NCBI RefSeq assembly: GCF_001854805.1
Contig: NZ_MBLO01000280.1
Span: forward strand, 22,387 to 86,386
Source: Pseudofrankia coriaricola
Lineage (GTDB): Bacteria; Actinomycetota; Actinomycetes; Frankiales; Frankiaceae
DNA length: 64,000 bases
Reading direction: 5' to 3'
Position 1 is the first letter of the stretch. Every line of letters starts with the position of its first letter. Below are positions 1 through 8,106 of the stretch, in pieces. A model generated the notes under the pieces. That model was not told the DNA's origin. It ran no database searches and was given only the letters and a program-made list of their open reading frames with translations. The translations under genes were made by a program, and so were the position numbers.

Positions 1-1
1 G

Positions 2-109
2 GACGGGCGGTCCGACGCGCCGCTGCTCGCCGAGCTCGCGGCGGCCTACGCCGTGCGTGCCGCGCCGGGCGACGCGGTCAGCTGGTCCACTCGCGGAGTT
101 GCTCGATGA
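2..109 (+). CDS. 3' end of a gene entering from the left (unrecognised)
   Basis: From the left edge an open frame runs 35 codons to a TGA at 107-109. Its composition (LLAELAAAYAVRAAPGDAVSW) resembles real actinobacterial coding sequence with high GC at third positions. It would overlap the end of the converging oxidoreductase gene by about 30 bases, tail to tail. The piece is too short to assign to a family. It may equally be a chance frame. Confidence 0.3.
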   Translation, partial: DGRSDAPLLAELAAAYAVRAAPGDAVSWSTRGVAR

Positions 110-1118
110 GCGCCAGTCGAGAACGGTGGTCGCCGGCGAGCGGGGTGACGGTGAGGGTGGTCGCGCCGGCCTCGGCATAGGCGGCGAGGCGCTCGCGGAC
201 GTGGCCCTCGGGGCCGATCAGGGCGTTGGCGCGCAGCAGCTCTTCGGGGACCGCGGCCTCGGCTTCCTTCTTCTTCCCGGCGAGGTAGAGGTCCTGGATG
301 AGCGCTGCCTCCTTCTCGTAGCCGTAGCGCTGAGCGAGGCTGTTGTAGAAGTTGCGGCCCTTGGCGCCCATCCCGCCGATGTAGAGCGCGAACATCGGCC
401 GCATCAAGTCGAGCAGTTCCTCGGTGCCCTCACCGATGGCCAGCGGCGCGCCGACGACGACGTCGAGCGGGCCGAGCGCCGGGTCGCGCCGCGCCCCGCC
501 CGCGGCGAGCGGCGCGCCCCAGACGTCACGCGCCCGCTCCGGGTGGAAGAAGAACGGCTGCCAGCCCTCGGCGAGCTCCGCGGCCAGTTCCACGTTCTTC
601 GGGCCGATAGCGGCGATGAAGATCGGGATGCGTTCGCGTACCGGATGGTTGATGAGCTTCAGCGGCTTCCCGAGGCCGGTACCCTGGTCGGCCGGCAGCG
701 GCAGTGTGTAGTGCTTCCCCTGGTACTCGACCCGCTCGCGGCGCCAAACCGCCCGGCAGATCTCGATGATCTCGCGGGTGCGGCCCAGGGGAGCGTCGTA
801 GGGGACACCGTGGAAGCCCTCGATGACCTGCGGGCCGGAGGAGCCAAGCCCGAGGGTGAACCGGCCGCCGGAGACGTAGTCCAGCCCCGCGGCCGTCATC
901 GCGGTCAGCGTCGGCGTGCGGGTGTAGATCGGCAGGATGCCGGAGGCGAGCTGGACACGCTCGGTCCGCGCGGCGAGGAAGCCGAGCTGGCTCACCGCGT
1001 CGAACGAGTACGCCTCGGGCACGAAGACGATGTCCAGCCCGGCCTTCTCGTAGTCACCGAGTTCCGCGGCCGTCTCGGTGAACCCGCCGCTGTAGGCCAG
1101 CTGCATCCCGATCCGCAT
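78..1118 (-). CDS. LLM-class flavin/F420-dependent oxidoreductase
   Basis: A 346-residue luciferase-like TIM-barrel oxidoreductase. Such enzymes use reduced FMN or, commonly in actinomycetes, F420H2 for hydride transfer; the substrate cannot be read here. The family is recognised from the N-terminal strand (MRIGMQLAYSGG), the segment VPEAYSFDAVSQLGFLAARTERVQLASGILPIYTRTP typical of the barrel (shown only in part: FLAARTERVQLASGI), the GGRFTLGLGSSGPQV loop near residue 96 and the IFIAAIGPKNVELAAELAEG segment near residue 180. The ATG at 1118 is preferred over the ATG ten codons upstream because GGGAGG lies 8 bases before it. No operon partner is visible. Confidence 0.9.
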   Translation of the reverse strand: MRIGMQLAYSGGFTETAAELGDYEKAGLDIVFVPEAYSFDAVSQLGFLAARTERVQLASGILPIYTRTPTLTAMTAAGLDYVSGGRFTLGLGSSGPQVIEGFHGVPYDAPLGRTREIIEICRAVWRRERVEYQGKHYTLPLPADQGTGLGKPLKLINHPVRERIPIFIAAIGPKNVELAAELAEGWQPFFFHPERARDVWGAPLAAGGARRDPALGPLDVVVGAPLAIGEGTEELLDLMRPMFALYIGGMGAKGRNFYNSLAQRYGYEKEAALIQDLYLAGKKKEAEAAVPEELLRANALIGPEGHVRERLAAYAEAGATTLTVTPLAGDHRSRLALIEQLREWTS

Positions 1119-1275
1119 CCGCCCCGCCTCCCGCCCTCGCCGCCGCACGCCGTGCGCCCCACGTCGTGTCGTTGGTCACCGTACCGGCCAGGCCCGGCGC
1201 CATCTTGGGGTGAAGCCCCGCAGGAACGCCATGAAGTAGGCGAAGCTGTGCCATAACTGAGGTGGTCCGACTGGG

Positions 1276-1929
1276 GTGTTGCCATGGAAGCGAGGCGAGT
1301 CTGGCGTGGCAGACGGTGTGCCGCCGCAACCCGCGGATCTCGCGCCAGTTGTTGATCCTGAGACGTCCGCGGCCGGTCCGCCGGCGGTCGCCGGCGGGGC
1401 CGCGCCGCGGGGGCCGGTCGTCATCCGGATCCGGACCGCCGAGCCGTTGGATGCCCCGAGCTCGTTCGCGCTGCCCACCCGGCGGTCGGTCAGACTCCGA
1501 CCCCCGCCCAGCGATCTGGTCCTTTTGACGGTGCTGACGATCGTCGGTCTGGTCGCGCTCGTCGTCCAGCTACGCGCGGCCTGGCACGACCACGAGCTGC
1601 TTGCGGACCTGTCGGCCCATGGCACACCTGCTATGGCGCAGGTGGTCGCGGTTGAGTCGAACCGTGGGCTAGACCACGCCACCGTCCGGTACACCGTCGG
1701 CCAGCACGTCGAACAGCGCAGGCTCGGCTTCTGGGTGACCTCGTCCGTAGATGAGGGCGACGCCGTCCGGATCATCTACGACCCGGAGCAGCCCGGACGC
1801 GTGGCGCTGGCGAGCTGGGTGAACGGTGAGCCGATGTGGTGGGACCTGGCGGGCGCCGCCACCGGGGCGGTGTGCGCCGTCGTCGGCGTGATCGGCCTGG
1901 CTCGGCGGCGGCCAGGGGCTAGGTTGTGA
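1276..1929 (+). CDS. DUF3592-like membrane protein
   Basis: A 217-residue membrane protein of unknown function. An Ala/Pro-rich N-terminal stretch of about 75 residues is followed by one hydrophobic helix (LVLLTVLTIVGLVALVV, about residues 82-98). Then comes a soluble segment with strands resembling DUF3592 (AQVVAVES, ATVRYTVG, VRIIYDPEQPGRVAL) and a C-terminal helix (AAATGAVCAVVGVIGLA). The two helices bracketing a small beta domain with a YDPxxP-type motif are what suggest DUF3592. The true start may lie downstream of 1276, because the first 70 residues are low in complexity. The stop overlaps the end of the converging fragment by about ten bases. Confidence 0.6.
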   Translation: MLPWKRGESGVADGVPPQPADLAPVVDPETSAAGPPAVAGGAAPRGPVVIRIRTAEPLDAPSSFALPTRRSVRLRPPPSDLVLLTVLTIVGLVALVVQLRAAWHDHELLADLSAHGTPAMAQVVAVESNRGLDHATVRYTVGQHVEQRRLGFWVTSSVDEGDAVRIIYDPEQPGRVALASWVNGEPMWWDLAGAATGAVCAVVGVIGLARRRPGARL

Positions 1930-2221
1930 TCTTGTAGTTCTCCAGCGGCAGCGTGAGCGCGGCCCCGTCCCGCCCGTGCACGGTGATCGTCCCATCCTCG
2001 GCGAACGTCACGGACTTCTCGAACGCGCCCGGGAGGTCGTACCTGACGTCGGTGAACGGGCTGGCGTAGACCGTCACCCGAGGGCCAGTGGACGCGTCCT
2101 TCCGGTGGAGCACCCGTCGACCCCGCGACGGACCGGGCATCGGCCATCCAGCGCATGATCGGGCCGGGCAGGGTGAGCAGTCTGACGACCGATGGAGCCC
2201 GATCAGGATCGGGGCGATCAC
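1919..2221 (-). CDS. Small unrecognised ORF, probably a C-terminal remnant
   Basis: Only the last ~55 codons look like protein (VTVYASPFTDVRYDLPGAF, then alternating beta-strand-like residues ending LENYKITT). The N-terminal 45 codons are Cys/Pro/Arg-rich and resemble a random frame. This pattern suggests the preserved 3' end of a longer gene whose front has been lost. No family is recognised, and the start given is arbitrary. Confidence 0.3.
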   Translation of the reverse strand: MIAPILIGLHRSSDCSPCPARSCAGWPMPGPSRGRRVLHRKDASTGPRVTVYASPFTDVRYDLPGAFEKSVTFAEDGTITVHGRDGAALTLPLENYKITT

Positions 2222-2287
2222 GTGCCCGTCGGCTGGTGACCGCGTGACTCCGTCTGGCGCGAACCTGGCTGGCTGACTGGAGACGGC

Positions 2288-2905
2288 TCAGGGCTCGACG
2301 GCGAGGCGGACGCCGAAGGCGATCAGGACGAGGCCGGTGACGCGGTCCACCCAGCGCCGGACCGGGCCGTCGGACAGCCAGCGCCTCACCGGTCCCGACA
2401 GGGCGAGCAGTGCGAGGTAGTAGAGGGCCGCCAGCGCGACGAAGATCCCGCCCAGCAGCAGTGACGTCGCGGCCACCGGGGCGCCCTCGGGGATGAAGCC
2501 TGGCATGAAGGTCATAAAGAAGACCCCGACTTTGGGGTTCAGCAGGTCGGTCAGCAGGCCGGAGGTGAAGCCGCTCCCGATCAGGCCCCGGCGAGGCTCG
2601 GCCGCCGCGCCGGGGTCACCGTGGGACCTTGCCCGCAGCGTGGTCAGACCCATCCAGCCGAGGTAGACCGCGCCGACGATGCGCAGTGCGAGGTACCCGT
2701 CGTGGCTCGCCGTCAGCAGCGCGGACAGCCCCAGCGACGCGGCGACCACCCAGATGGACAGGCCTGTCATGGCGCCGAGCGAAGCCCGCAGGCCGAGCCG
2801 GCGCCCACCATTCATCAGGTTGCGCACCACGACCAGTGTGTCCGGCCCCGGCAGCAGCACGACGAGCACGGACGCGACCGTGAAGGTGGTAACCGCGACA
2901 AGCAC
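2288..2905 (-). CDS. LysE/RhtB family amino-acid exporter
   Basis: A 205-residue inner-membrane exporter of the LysE/RhtB superfamily, which pumps amino acids or their derivatives out of the cell. Diagnostic features are the N-terminal PGPDT signature (residues 19-23), the GLRASLGAMTGLSIWVVAA helix, the AVYLGWMGLTTLRA segment and NPKVGVFFMTFMPGFI at about residues 124-139. About six hydrophobic helices are visible, as expected for the family at this length. The start is a GTG without a clear Shine-Dalgarno sequence. The gene stands alone between unrelated genes, and the substrate cannot be predicted. Confidence 0.9.
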   Translation of the reverse strand: MLVAVTTFTVASVLVVLLPGPDTLVVVRNLMNGGRRLGLRASLGAMTGLSIWVVAASLGLSALLTASHDGYLALRIVGAVYLGWMGLTTLRARSHGDPGAAAEPRRGLIGSGFTSGLLTDLLNPKVGVFFMTFMPGFIPEGAPVAATSLLLGGIFVALAALYYLALLALSGPVRRWLSDGPVRRWVDRVTGLVLIAFGVRLAVEP

Positions 2906-2946
2906 CTATCGAGATTAGGACGCCGGCGTGCCTGGCGAAACCGCGT

Positions 2947-3639
2947 TTACGGCGCCGTGCCCGACGGCGCGAAGAGCGGGTATCGGCCGATGAACCCGAG
3001 CATCCGGGTCTGGACGTCGGACCCGTCCGGGACTGGCACGCGCGGCCCGTACTGCCCGGAGGCCCGGATCGCGTCCTCCATGCCCGCCATCCCCTCCAGC
3101 AGGACGGCGCACAGCCCGGGGTCGAGACGGTCGTCCTGGCCGGTGGCCCGGGCCAGGTCCCATGTGTGCATGAAGATGTCGACCGTGTAGAACTGGTCGA
3201 CCGCCGCCGGGAGCGGGATTTCGCCGATGTGGGGGTTGCGCAGCACCCGGTCCGCCGTCGCCGGGTCGTCGAGCAGGGCCTGCACGGCGTCCGCGTGTAC
3301 CCGCCAGGCCTCGACCGGGTCGGCGTCGGCCGACGGTCCGCGGGCGAGCTCGATCCCCGTCCCGGCTTCGAGGAAGCTTGGGAACCACTCGCACAGGTGG
3401 CGGACGACGTCGCGTGCCCCCCACTCGGCCACAGGGGACTGCGTGTCCCAGTCGCGGGTGCCGAGTACCCGGTCGGTGAACGTCGCCGCGACGTGCCGGT
3501 GGCGCTCGGCCGGCTGGCCGGCGAGCGCGACGAGGTCGACAGGTTCGATGGGGTCCCTGAGGTCGGCGAGCACGCCGCCGGCGCCCCGGTCGCCCTGGAA
3601 CGACGGCGACGGCGACTGCTCGCGGGTTGTCTCAGGCAT
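2947..3639 (-). CDS. TIGR03086-type metal-binding protein (maleylpyruvate isomerase-like, DinB fold)
   Basis: A 230-residue protein of the DinB/mycothiol maleylpyruvate-isomerase superfamily, TIGR03086 group. Visible signatures are SPVAEWGARDVVRHLCEW (around residue 67), with the conserved VRHL histidine, and the second metal-ligand motif FMHTWDLARATGQDD near residue 156. Members are presumed to bind a divalent metal and a low-molecular-weight thiol such as mycothiol; no substrate is known. It is the last gene of a three-gene operon behind an ArsR regulator and an SRPBCC protein. Its ATG lies 8 bases inside the preceding gene, so translation is probably coupled. Confidence 0.85.
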   Translation of the reverse strand: MPETTREQSPSPSFQGDRGAGGVLADLRDPIEPVDLVALAGQPAERHRHVAATFTDRVLGTRDWDTQSPVAEWGARDVVRHLCEWFPSFLEAGTGIELARGPSADADPVEAWRVHADAVQALLDDPATADRVLRNPHIGEIPLPAAVDQFYTVDIFMHTWDLARATGQDDRLDPGLCAVLLEGMAGMEDAIRASGQYGPRVPVPDGSDVQTRMLGFIGRYPLFAPSGTAP

Positions 3640-4126
3640 CGTCGGCGGCCAGGACCGCGTCCAGGACCGCGTCCAGCTTCACGTAGCCCTGCTCGATGCC
3701 GACCTCCATGCCGCTGTTCACGAAGGCGTCGCGGCCCTCGAAGCTGTCGACGAGGGACTGGGCGTGCAGGCGGGTACGGCCGTCGCCGAGGTCCTCGAAC
3801 CACAGGGTCTCCAGCGCGACGCTGTCGGGCGCGCCCTCGTAGGTGAACGTCTGCACGAGCCGGTCGGGGCGGATCTCGTGGAACGAACCGTGGAAGGCGA
3901 ACTCGGCGCCGTCCCGGTGGGCGACGTAGCGCCAGCTACCGCCGGTACGGGCGTCCCAGTAGTCGATGCGGTTGTCCATGCCGTCGGGGCCGGCCCAGCG
4001 AGCGAACAGCTCCGGGTCGGTGTGTGCCCGGAACAGCTGCGCCGGGGTCGCGGCGAAGTCACGGATGATCCGGACCAACGGCACGTTCGGGTCGGCTTCG
4101 ATGCTGACAGTCTTCGTGGTGGTCAT
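3632..4126 (-). CDS. SRPBCC (AHSA1/START-like) domain protein
   Basis: A 164-residue single-domain START/Bet v 1-fold protein of the AHSA1 group. Characteristic stretches are ALFRAHTDPELFARWAGP-like sequence near the N-terminus (here AQLFRAHTDPELFARW), the GGSWRYVAHRDG strand and FTYEGAPDSVALETLWFED, with a C-terminal helix carrying EGRDAFVNSGMEVG. The fold has a hydrophobic pocket, but the ligand is unknown. The ATG overlaps the stop of the upstream ArsR gene as TGATG. ArsR plus SRPBCC is a very common actinobacterial pair; the same arrangement recurs in this window at 47.8-48.5 kb. Confidence 0.9.
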   Translation of the reverse strand: MTTTKTVSIEADPNVPLVRIIRDFAATPAQLFRAHTDPELFARWAGPDGMDNRIDYWDARTGGSWRYVAHRDGAEFAFHGSFHEIRPDRLVQTFTYEGAPDSVALETLWFEDLGDGRTRLHAQSLVDSFEGRDAFVNSGMEVGIEQGYVKLDAVLDAVLAADDA

Positions 4127-4554
4127 CAGGCGCTCTCTCTGCTCTCGGCCGCGTTGCGTGCGCGGGCGTTGTTCTTGCTCGGGTTCTTGGTACCGGGGTG
4201 GTTCGCCGGGTGGTGGGCGTTCTCGTTGTTCTCGTCGTCGTTCATGGCGGCGAGGACGGCGTCGAGACGGCGGTAGCGCTGCTCGGCCTGGCGGCGGTAC
4301 CGCTCCAGCCAGGCCGTCGCCAGGTCGAAGACCTGCGCCTCCAGGTGCACCGGGCTGCGGTGACCGCCGTCGGTGCGGCTGACGAGGCCCGCCTGCTCGA
4401 GCACCTTGAGGTGCTTGGACACCGCCTGGACGGAGACCGAGTATGGCGCCGCCAGCTCGCCGACCGTGGCGTCCCCGTCCGTCAGCCGCGCGACCAGGTC
4501 GCGCCGCGTCGGGTCGGCGAGCGCCGCGAACACCTGGGAGAGCTGGTCCACCAT
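4126..4554 (-). CDS. ArsR-family winged-helix repressor
   Basis: A 142-residue regulator with the ArsR winged helix-turn-helix in residues 1-90: VFAALADPTRRDLVARL, then VGELAAPYSVSVQAVSKHLKVLEQAGLV (only partly quoted as SVQAVSKHLKVLEQAGLV). No cysteine metal-box is present, so metal sensing is unlikely. The C-terminal 40 residues are Asn/Ala-rich and appear disordered. GAGGAG lies 8 bases before the ATG. It leads the SRPBCC/TIGR03086 operon and probably represses it through the palindromes just upstream. Confidence 0.9.
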   Translation of the reverse strand: MVDQLSQVFAALADPTRRDLVARLTDGDATVGELAAPYSVSVQAVSKHLKVLEQAGLVSRTDGGHRSPVHLEAQVFDLATAWLERYRRQAEQRYRRLDAVLAAMNDDENNENAHHPANHPGTKNPSKNNARARNAAESRESA

Positions 4555-4571
4555 TCCCTCGACTCCTCAAC

Positions 4572-4627
4572 CAACCGGTTGATGAGAAGGCTAGAGTGGC
4601 TGGCGTCAGACGTCAACCGTCTGGTTG
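4572..4627 (+). promoter_or_regulatory. Two operator-like palindromes upstream of the ArsR operon
   Basis: A perfect 10-base palindrome CAACCGGTTG occupies 4572-4581. A second site CAACC-GTCT-GGTTG occupies 4614-4627. The centres are 44 bases apart, about four helical turns. Both share the CAACC/GGTTG half-site. They lie between the ArsR start at 4554 and the divergent reductase gene at 4744, so they probably serve ArsR autoregulation and possibly both directions. Confidence 0.65.
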
Positions 4628-4743
4628 AGAATGGCAAGGGACCGGAGCGTGTGGACCAGGCGGGCGGGTACGTGCGCCCGCGGCGCGCCGGCGTCTCCGG
4701 CAGCCCCACCCACATTGAGAGAAGCGGAGAGGAGCAGCACTTC

Positions 4744-5385
4744 ATGGCCAAGGTGATCGTGGCTCTCACGATGTCCCTGGACGGTTTCATCGCTGGCAGG
4801 AGCGATGCCGAGCATCCGGACGGCGAGGGCGAGGGCGTCAGGCGCATCTTCGACTGGTACTTCGACGGCGACACCCCCATTCGCCCCTACCAGGAGGCCG
4901 AGCGTCGAGGCGTGCCGGTACCACCGTTCAAACTCGCCGCCGCCAGCGCCAAGGTGTTCGAAGAGCTGGTGGACAGCGGCGGGGCGGTCGTGACCGGTCG
5001 GCGGACCTACGACATCAGCGGTGCGTGGGGCGGGAACGGGCCGCTGCCCGGGCTGCCGCTCTTCGTCGTGACCCACCGTGTGCCGGACCAGGTGCCGCAA
5101 GGCGAGAGCCGCTACACATTCGTCACGGACGGCATCGAGAGCGCCGTCAAGCAGGCGAAGGCGGCGGCCGGGGACCGCTGGGTGAGCCTGATGGGATCGA
5201 GCGTCCCGCAGCAGTGCCTTCAGGCGGGGCTGGTCGACGAGATACAGATCCACCTCGTCCCGGTGCTGCTCGGCACCGGTATCCGCCTGTTCGACCACCT
5301 TGGGCCGGACGGCATCGATCTGGAGCTTCTCAGGGTCGTCGAGGCCCCTGGAGTGACCCACCTGCGATACCGCGTCGTCAGGTAG
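4744..5385 (+). CDS. Dihydrofolate-reductase-fold protein (RibD C-terminal domain family)
   Basis: A 213-residue stand-alone RibD-C/DHFR-fold reductase. Typical features are the first strand and loop VIVALTMSLDGFIAG, the central VVTGRRTYDISGAWGGN loop, LFVVTHRVP, and the late motif LMGSSVPQQCLQAGLVDEIQIHLVPVLLGTG (quoted in part: VDEIQIHLVPVLLGTG). Proteins of this group bind NADPH, but most lack a known substrate, and true dihydrofolate reduction should not be assumed. The ATG at 4744 is chosen because GGAGAGGAG lies about 10 bases upstream. It is transcribed divergently from the ArsR operon across the two palindromes, so shared control is plausible. Confidence 0.9.
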   Translation: MAKVIVALTMSLDGFIAGRSDAEHPDGEGEGVRRIFDWYFDGDTPIRPYQEAERRGVPVPPFKLAAASAKVFEELVDSGGAVVTGRRTYDISGAWGGNGPLPGLPLFVVTHRVPDQVPQGESRYTFVTDGIESAVKQAKAAAGDRWVSLMGSSVPQQCLQAGLVDEIQIHLVPVLLGTGIRLFDHLGPDGIDLELLRVVEAPGVTHLRYRVVR

Positions 5386-5673
5386 TCGCAGCGGCGGGAC
5401 GGCGAGCTGGCTGCGCGTTGAGCGGTGACCGGACCGTATCTGGTGGGGCCTTGCGGTGGCTGTTGAGGCTTGGCTCCCGGCGCTTTCCCGTGGAGATTGG
5501 GGGGACTGGCCGTCGATGGCCGGCCGGACATGATCGCCAACTCGAACCATCCCTGCCACTCCTGCCGGCCCGCGATTCCCAGACCTGTCGGCGCTGGCGC
5601 GACGCCGACGTCAGCCACCCGACGTGCTGACCGCCCGACGCCGTGAACGCAACTCGAGCGCGCTGAGGTTGCC

Positions 5674-6912
5674 GTGGGTTATCGCGAGCTTGCCACCCGC
5701 CCTGTCCTCGTCTGGGCTCTCGTCGCCGTCGGCGCCCGGCTGCCCGTCGCGATGGCACCGCTAGCACTCGTCTTTCTCGTGCGCGAGCGCCCCGGTGGGT
5801 ATGCGGTGGGCGCCGGGCTCGCCGCGGCCTATGTGATCGGCGAGGTGGTCGGGGCCGCGGTGCTCGGCCCGTGGCTGAAGCCAGAGCGGGCCCGCGGCCA
5901 CCTGGCGGTTGGGTTGGCCGTCGGGGCTTGTGCGTTCGCCGGGCTCGGGTTCCTGCTCGACGCGCACGTCCTGGTGCTCGGAGCCCTCGCCGTGCTTGCC
6001 GGCGCCGCGCCCGCCGCGGCACCCGGAGGGTTGCGCACCCTGTTGACCTCGCAGCTTCCGGAGGCCCTCGTCGTCGAGGCGCTCAGTGCCGAGTCCGTCC
6101 TTACCTCCGTGGTCTGGGCCGCTGCCCCCGCGCTCGCCGGGGTACTCGCGCTGAGCCTTGCCCCATCCCTGCCGCTCCTTCTCGCCGCGGTACTGATGGC
6201 CGCCGCCGCGGCAGGACTGTGGGCACAGCCCGCTGGCTGGATGGTGGACGCGGATGATCGGGAGGGCGTTTCCATGGCGCGGACACTCGTCCGCGCATGG
6301 CCCATCTACGTCACCGGTGGTGCCGCGATGTCCCTGCTGGCACTGGCCGAACTCGTCCTGCCCGCGCTGCTGGAACAGCGGGCGATCGGCGTCGGCTGGG
6401 CAGGCCCTCTCCTCGCGGGATTCTCGATCGCCTCGGCCGCCGGTGCCGCTCTGTATGGCCTGCGGGGCACCTGGCCCGGCTCGCTGCGTACGCAGAGCCT
6501 GGTTCTCCTCCTGGCCGTCGCCGGGTGCGTGGCCGTCGTCGCTGCGGCAGATTCGCTGCCCTGGATCGCCGGCGCTCTACTCGTCGCAGGCCAGCTGGCG
6601 GCCGGTGTTCAGGTAACCCGCGCCCTGTCACTGCGCGAGGCTTTGCCGCCCAGCGCGTACGCGGCGGCGTACTCGGTGATGTATGCGGCGACCGGTGTCG
6701 GCTACGCGGCCAGTGCCACGCTCGTTGGCGCTGTGCAGAGCGTGGCCTCGCCGTCCGTTGCCGTCCTCGCAGGCGTGGCGTTCGCTCTTCTGCTGATCGC
6801 AACCAGCGCCTTGGGCGAGCTGAGGGCCCTACGCCAGGCCAAGGATCTGAGCGCTGTGGCCAAAGGGGATGCCGTCAGTGAACCTGAGGCTGCCGACTTT
6901 GAGCGGCTTTAG
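5674..6912 (+). CDS. Major facilitator superfamily transporter
   Basis: A 412-residue integral membrane protein with about twelve hydrophobic helices split by a central loop around residues 185-205 (PAGWMVDADDREGVSM). This fits a 12-TM MFS permease, probably a drug or metabolite exporter. The start is a GTG with GAGG 5 bases upstream. No substrate-specific motif is visible. The stop codon lies within a small hairpin (GCGGCT-TT-AGCCGC, 6903-6916) that might help terminate transcription. About 290 bases upstream contain no gene. Confidence 0.8.
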   Translation: MGYRELATRPVLVWALVAVGARLPVAMAPLALVFLVRERPGGYAVGAGLAAAYVIGEVVGAAVLGPWLKPERARGHLAVGLAVGACAFAGLGFLLDAHVLVLGALAVLAGAAPAAAPGGLRTLLTSQLPEALVVEALSAESVLTSVVWAAAPALAGVLALSLAPSLPLLLAAVLMAAAAAGLWAQPAGWMVDADDREGVSMARTLVRAWPIYVTGGAAMSLLALAELVLPALLEQRAIGVGWAGPLLAGFSIASAAGAALYGLRGTWPGSLRTQSLVLLLAVAGCVAVVAAADSLPWIAGALLVAGQLAAGVQVTRALSLREALPPSAYAAAYSVMYAATGVGYAASATLVGAVQSVASPSVAVLAGVAFALLLIATSALGELRALRQAKDLSAVAKGDAVSEPEAADFERL

Positions 6913-6942
6913 CCGCACAGCGGCGCGCCATGCGGTCGACCA

Positions 6943-8037
6943 TTAGCCGCGGCGAAACGGCGGACTACATACCGAACGGCGGCCTGGATCACGTCGGATG
7001 GGGCTGTCGGCGGCTGCCGACGGTGCCACTGCTGACGGAGTTAACGTTGATTGGCTGGACGAGGGCTGTGGGCCAGCGTCAGCTTGGCTGAACCGTTCGA
7101 TCGCTTCCATGATCGCTTCCTTGGTGGCGGGGCTGCCGGTGTGGCCGGACTCGGCGATGACCTTCAGTTCCGCGTCGGGCCAGGCTGCGGCGAGGTCCCA
7201 GGCGGTCCTGAGCGGGCTGGCGAGGTCGAGCCGGCCGTGGATCAGCGCCGCCGGGATGCCGGCCAGCCGGTGGGCGTCGCGTAGCAGCTGGCCGTCCTCG
7301 AGCCAGGCGCTGTGGGCGAAGTAGTGCGTACAGATACGGACGAATGCCAGGAGCGCATCGTCGGGTTTGCCGCTGTACTGGCCCGGGGCGCCGAGCGTCT
7401 CGTGGGCGATGACGGCGTCTTCCCAAGCACACCAGGCTCGCGCTGCGTTCATCCGGACCGTCGGGTCCGGGCTGTTGCACAGCCGGTTGTAGGCGGCGAC
7501 GAGATCGCCGTCCCGGTCCGCCGTCGGCAAGGCCTCGTGGAATGCTTCCCACTCGGCTGGCAGGAGGCGGCCGACACCGCGGTAGAGCCAGTCGATTTCC
7601 TCGGGCCTGGTCATGGTGACGCCGACAAGGATGATCTCCGAGACCCGGTCGGGGTGGCGCTCGGCATAGGCGAGGATCAGCGTCGAGCCCCACGAGCCGC
7701 CGTAGAGGAGCCACCGCTCGATGCCCAGGTGCTCGCGCAGCCGCTCCATGTCGGCGATCAGGTGCTCGGTGGTGTTGTGCTCCAGGCTGACGGCCGGGTC
7801 GCAGGCATGGGGCCGGCTCTGGCCGCAACCGCGCTGGTCGAACAGGATGATCCGATAGACCTCGGGGTCGAACATCCGGCGGCTGCCACGGCGTCCGCCG
7901 CTGCCAGGGCCGCCGTGCACCCACAACGCGGGCTTGCCGCCCGCGTTGCCGCTGGTCTCCCAGTAGATCTGGTTGTCCTCGCCGACATCGAGAAAGCCAT
8001 GGGCGTACGGCTCGATGGCCGGGAACAACTCCCTCAT
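6943..8037 (-). CDS. pip: Proline iminopeptidase with a repeat-derived C-terminal extension
   Basis: A 364-residue alpha/beta hydrolase of peptidase family S33, releasing N-terminal proline from peptides in the cytoplasm. Recognisable are the N-terminal YWETSGNAGGKPALWVHGGPG segment (in part, ALWVHGGPGSG), DQRGCGQSRPH, the nucleophile elbow GGSWGS, the acid site GRLDLASP and the catalytic histidine SGHTGSP. The ATG at 8037 starts at MRELFPAIEPY, as in homologues. Usual length is about 315 residues. The last ~48 residues (Ser/Pro/Ala-rich, ending CSPPFRRG) are unlike the family, and the final codons fall in a dispersed repeat, suggesting the original stop was replaced. Confidence 0.93.
   Translation of the reverse strand: MRELFPAIEPYAHGFLDVGEDNQIYWETSGNAGGKPALWVHGGPGSGGRRGSRRMFDPEVYRIILFDQRGCGQSRPHACDPAVSLEHNTTEHLIADMERLREHLGIERWLLYGGSWGSTLILAYAERHPDRVSEIILVGVTMTRPEEIDWLYRGVGRLLPAEWEAFHEALPTADRDGDLVAAYNRLCNSPDPTVRMNAARAWCAWEDAVIAHETLGAPGQYSGKPDDALLAFVRICTHYFAHSAWLEDGQLLRDAHRLAGIPAALIHGRLDLASPLRTAWDLAAAWPDAELKVIAESGHTGSPATKEAIMEAIERFSQADAGPQPSSSQSTLTPSAVAPSAAADSPIRRDPGRRSVCSPPFRRG
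6952..6993 (+). repeat. Dispersed 42-bp repeat, copy A (diverged)
   Basis: The segment starting GCGAAACGGCGGACTACATA matches segments at 12602-12643 and 54770-54811. It is more diverged than those two. It overlaps the 3' end of the iminopeptidase gene and supplies its last codons. Confidence 0.6.
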
Positions 8038-8106
8038 CTGTTTCCTTCCGTGGCCGGCCCTGGCTGCAACGGCGATGTGGTCCATACGGAGGGCCGGCGA
8101 GGCTGT

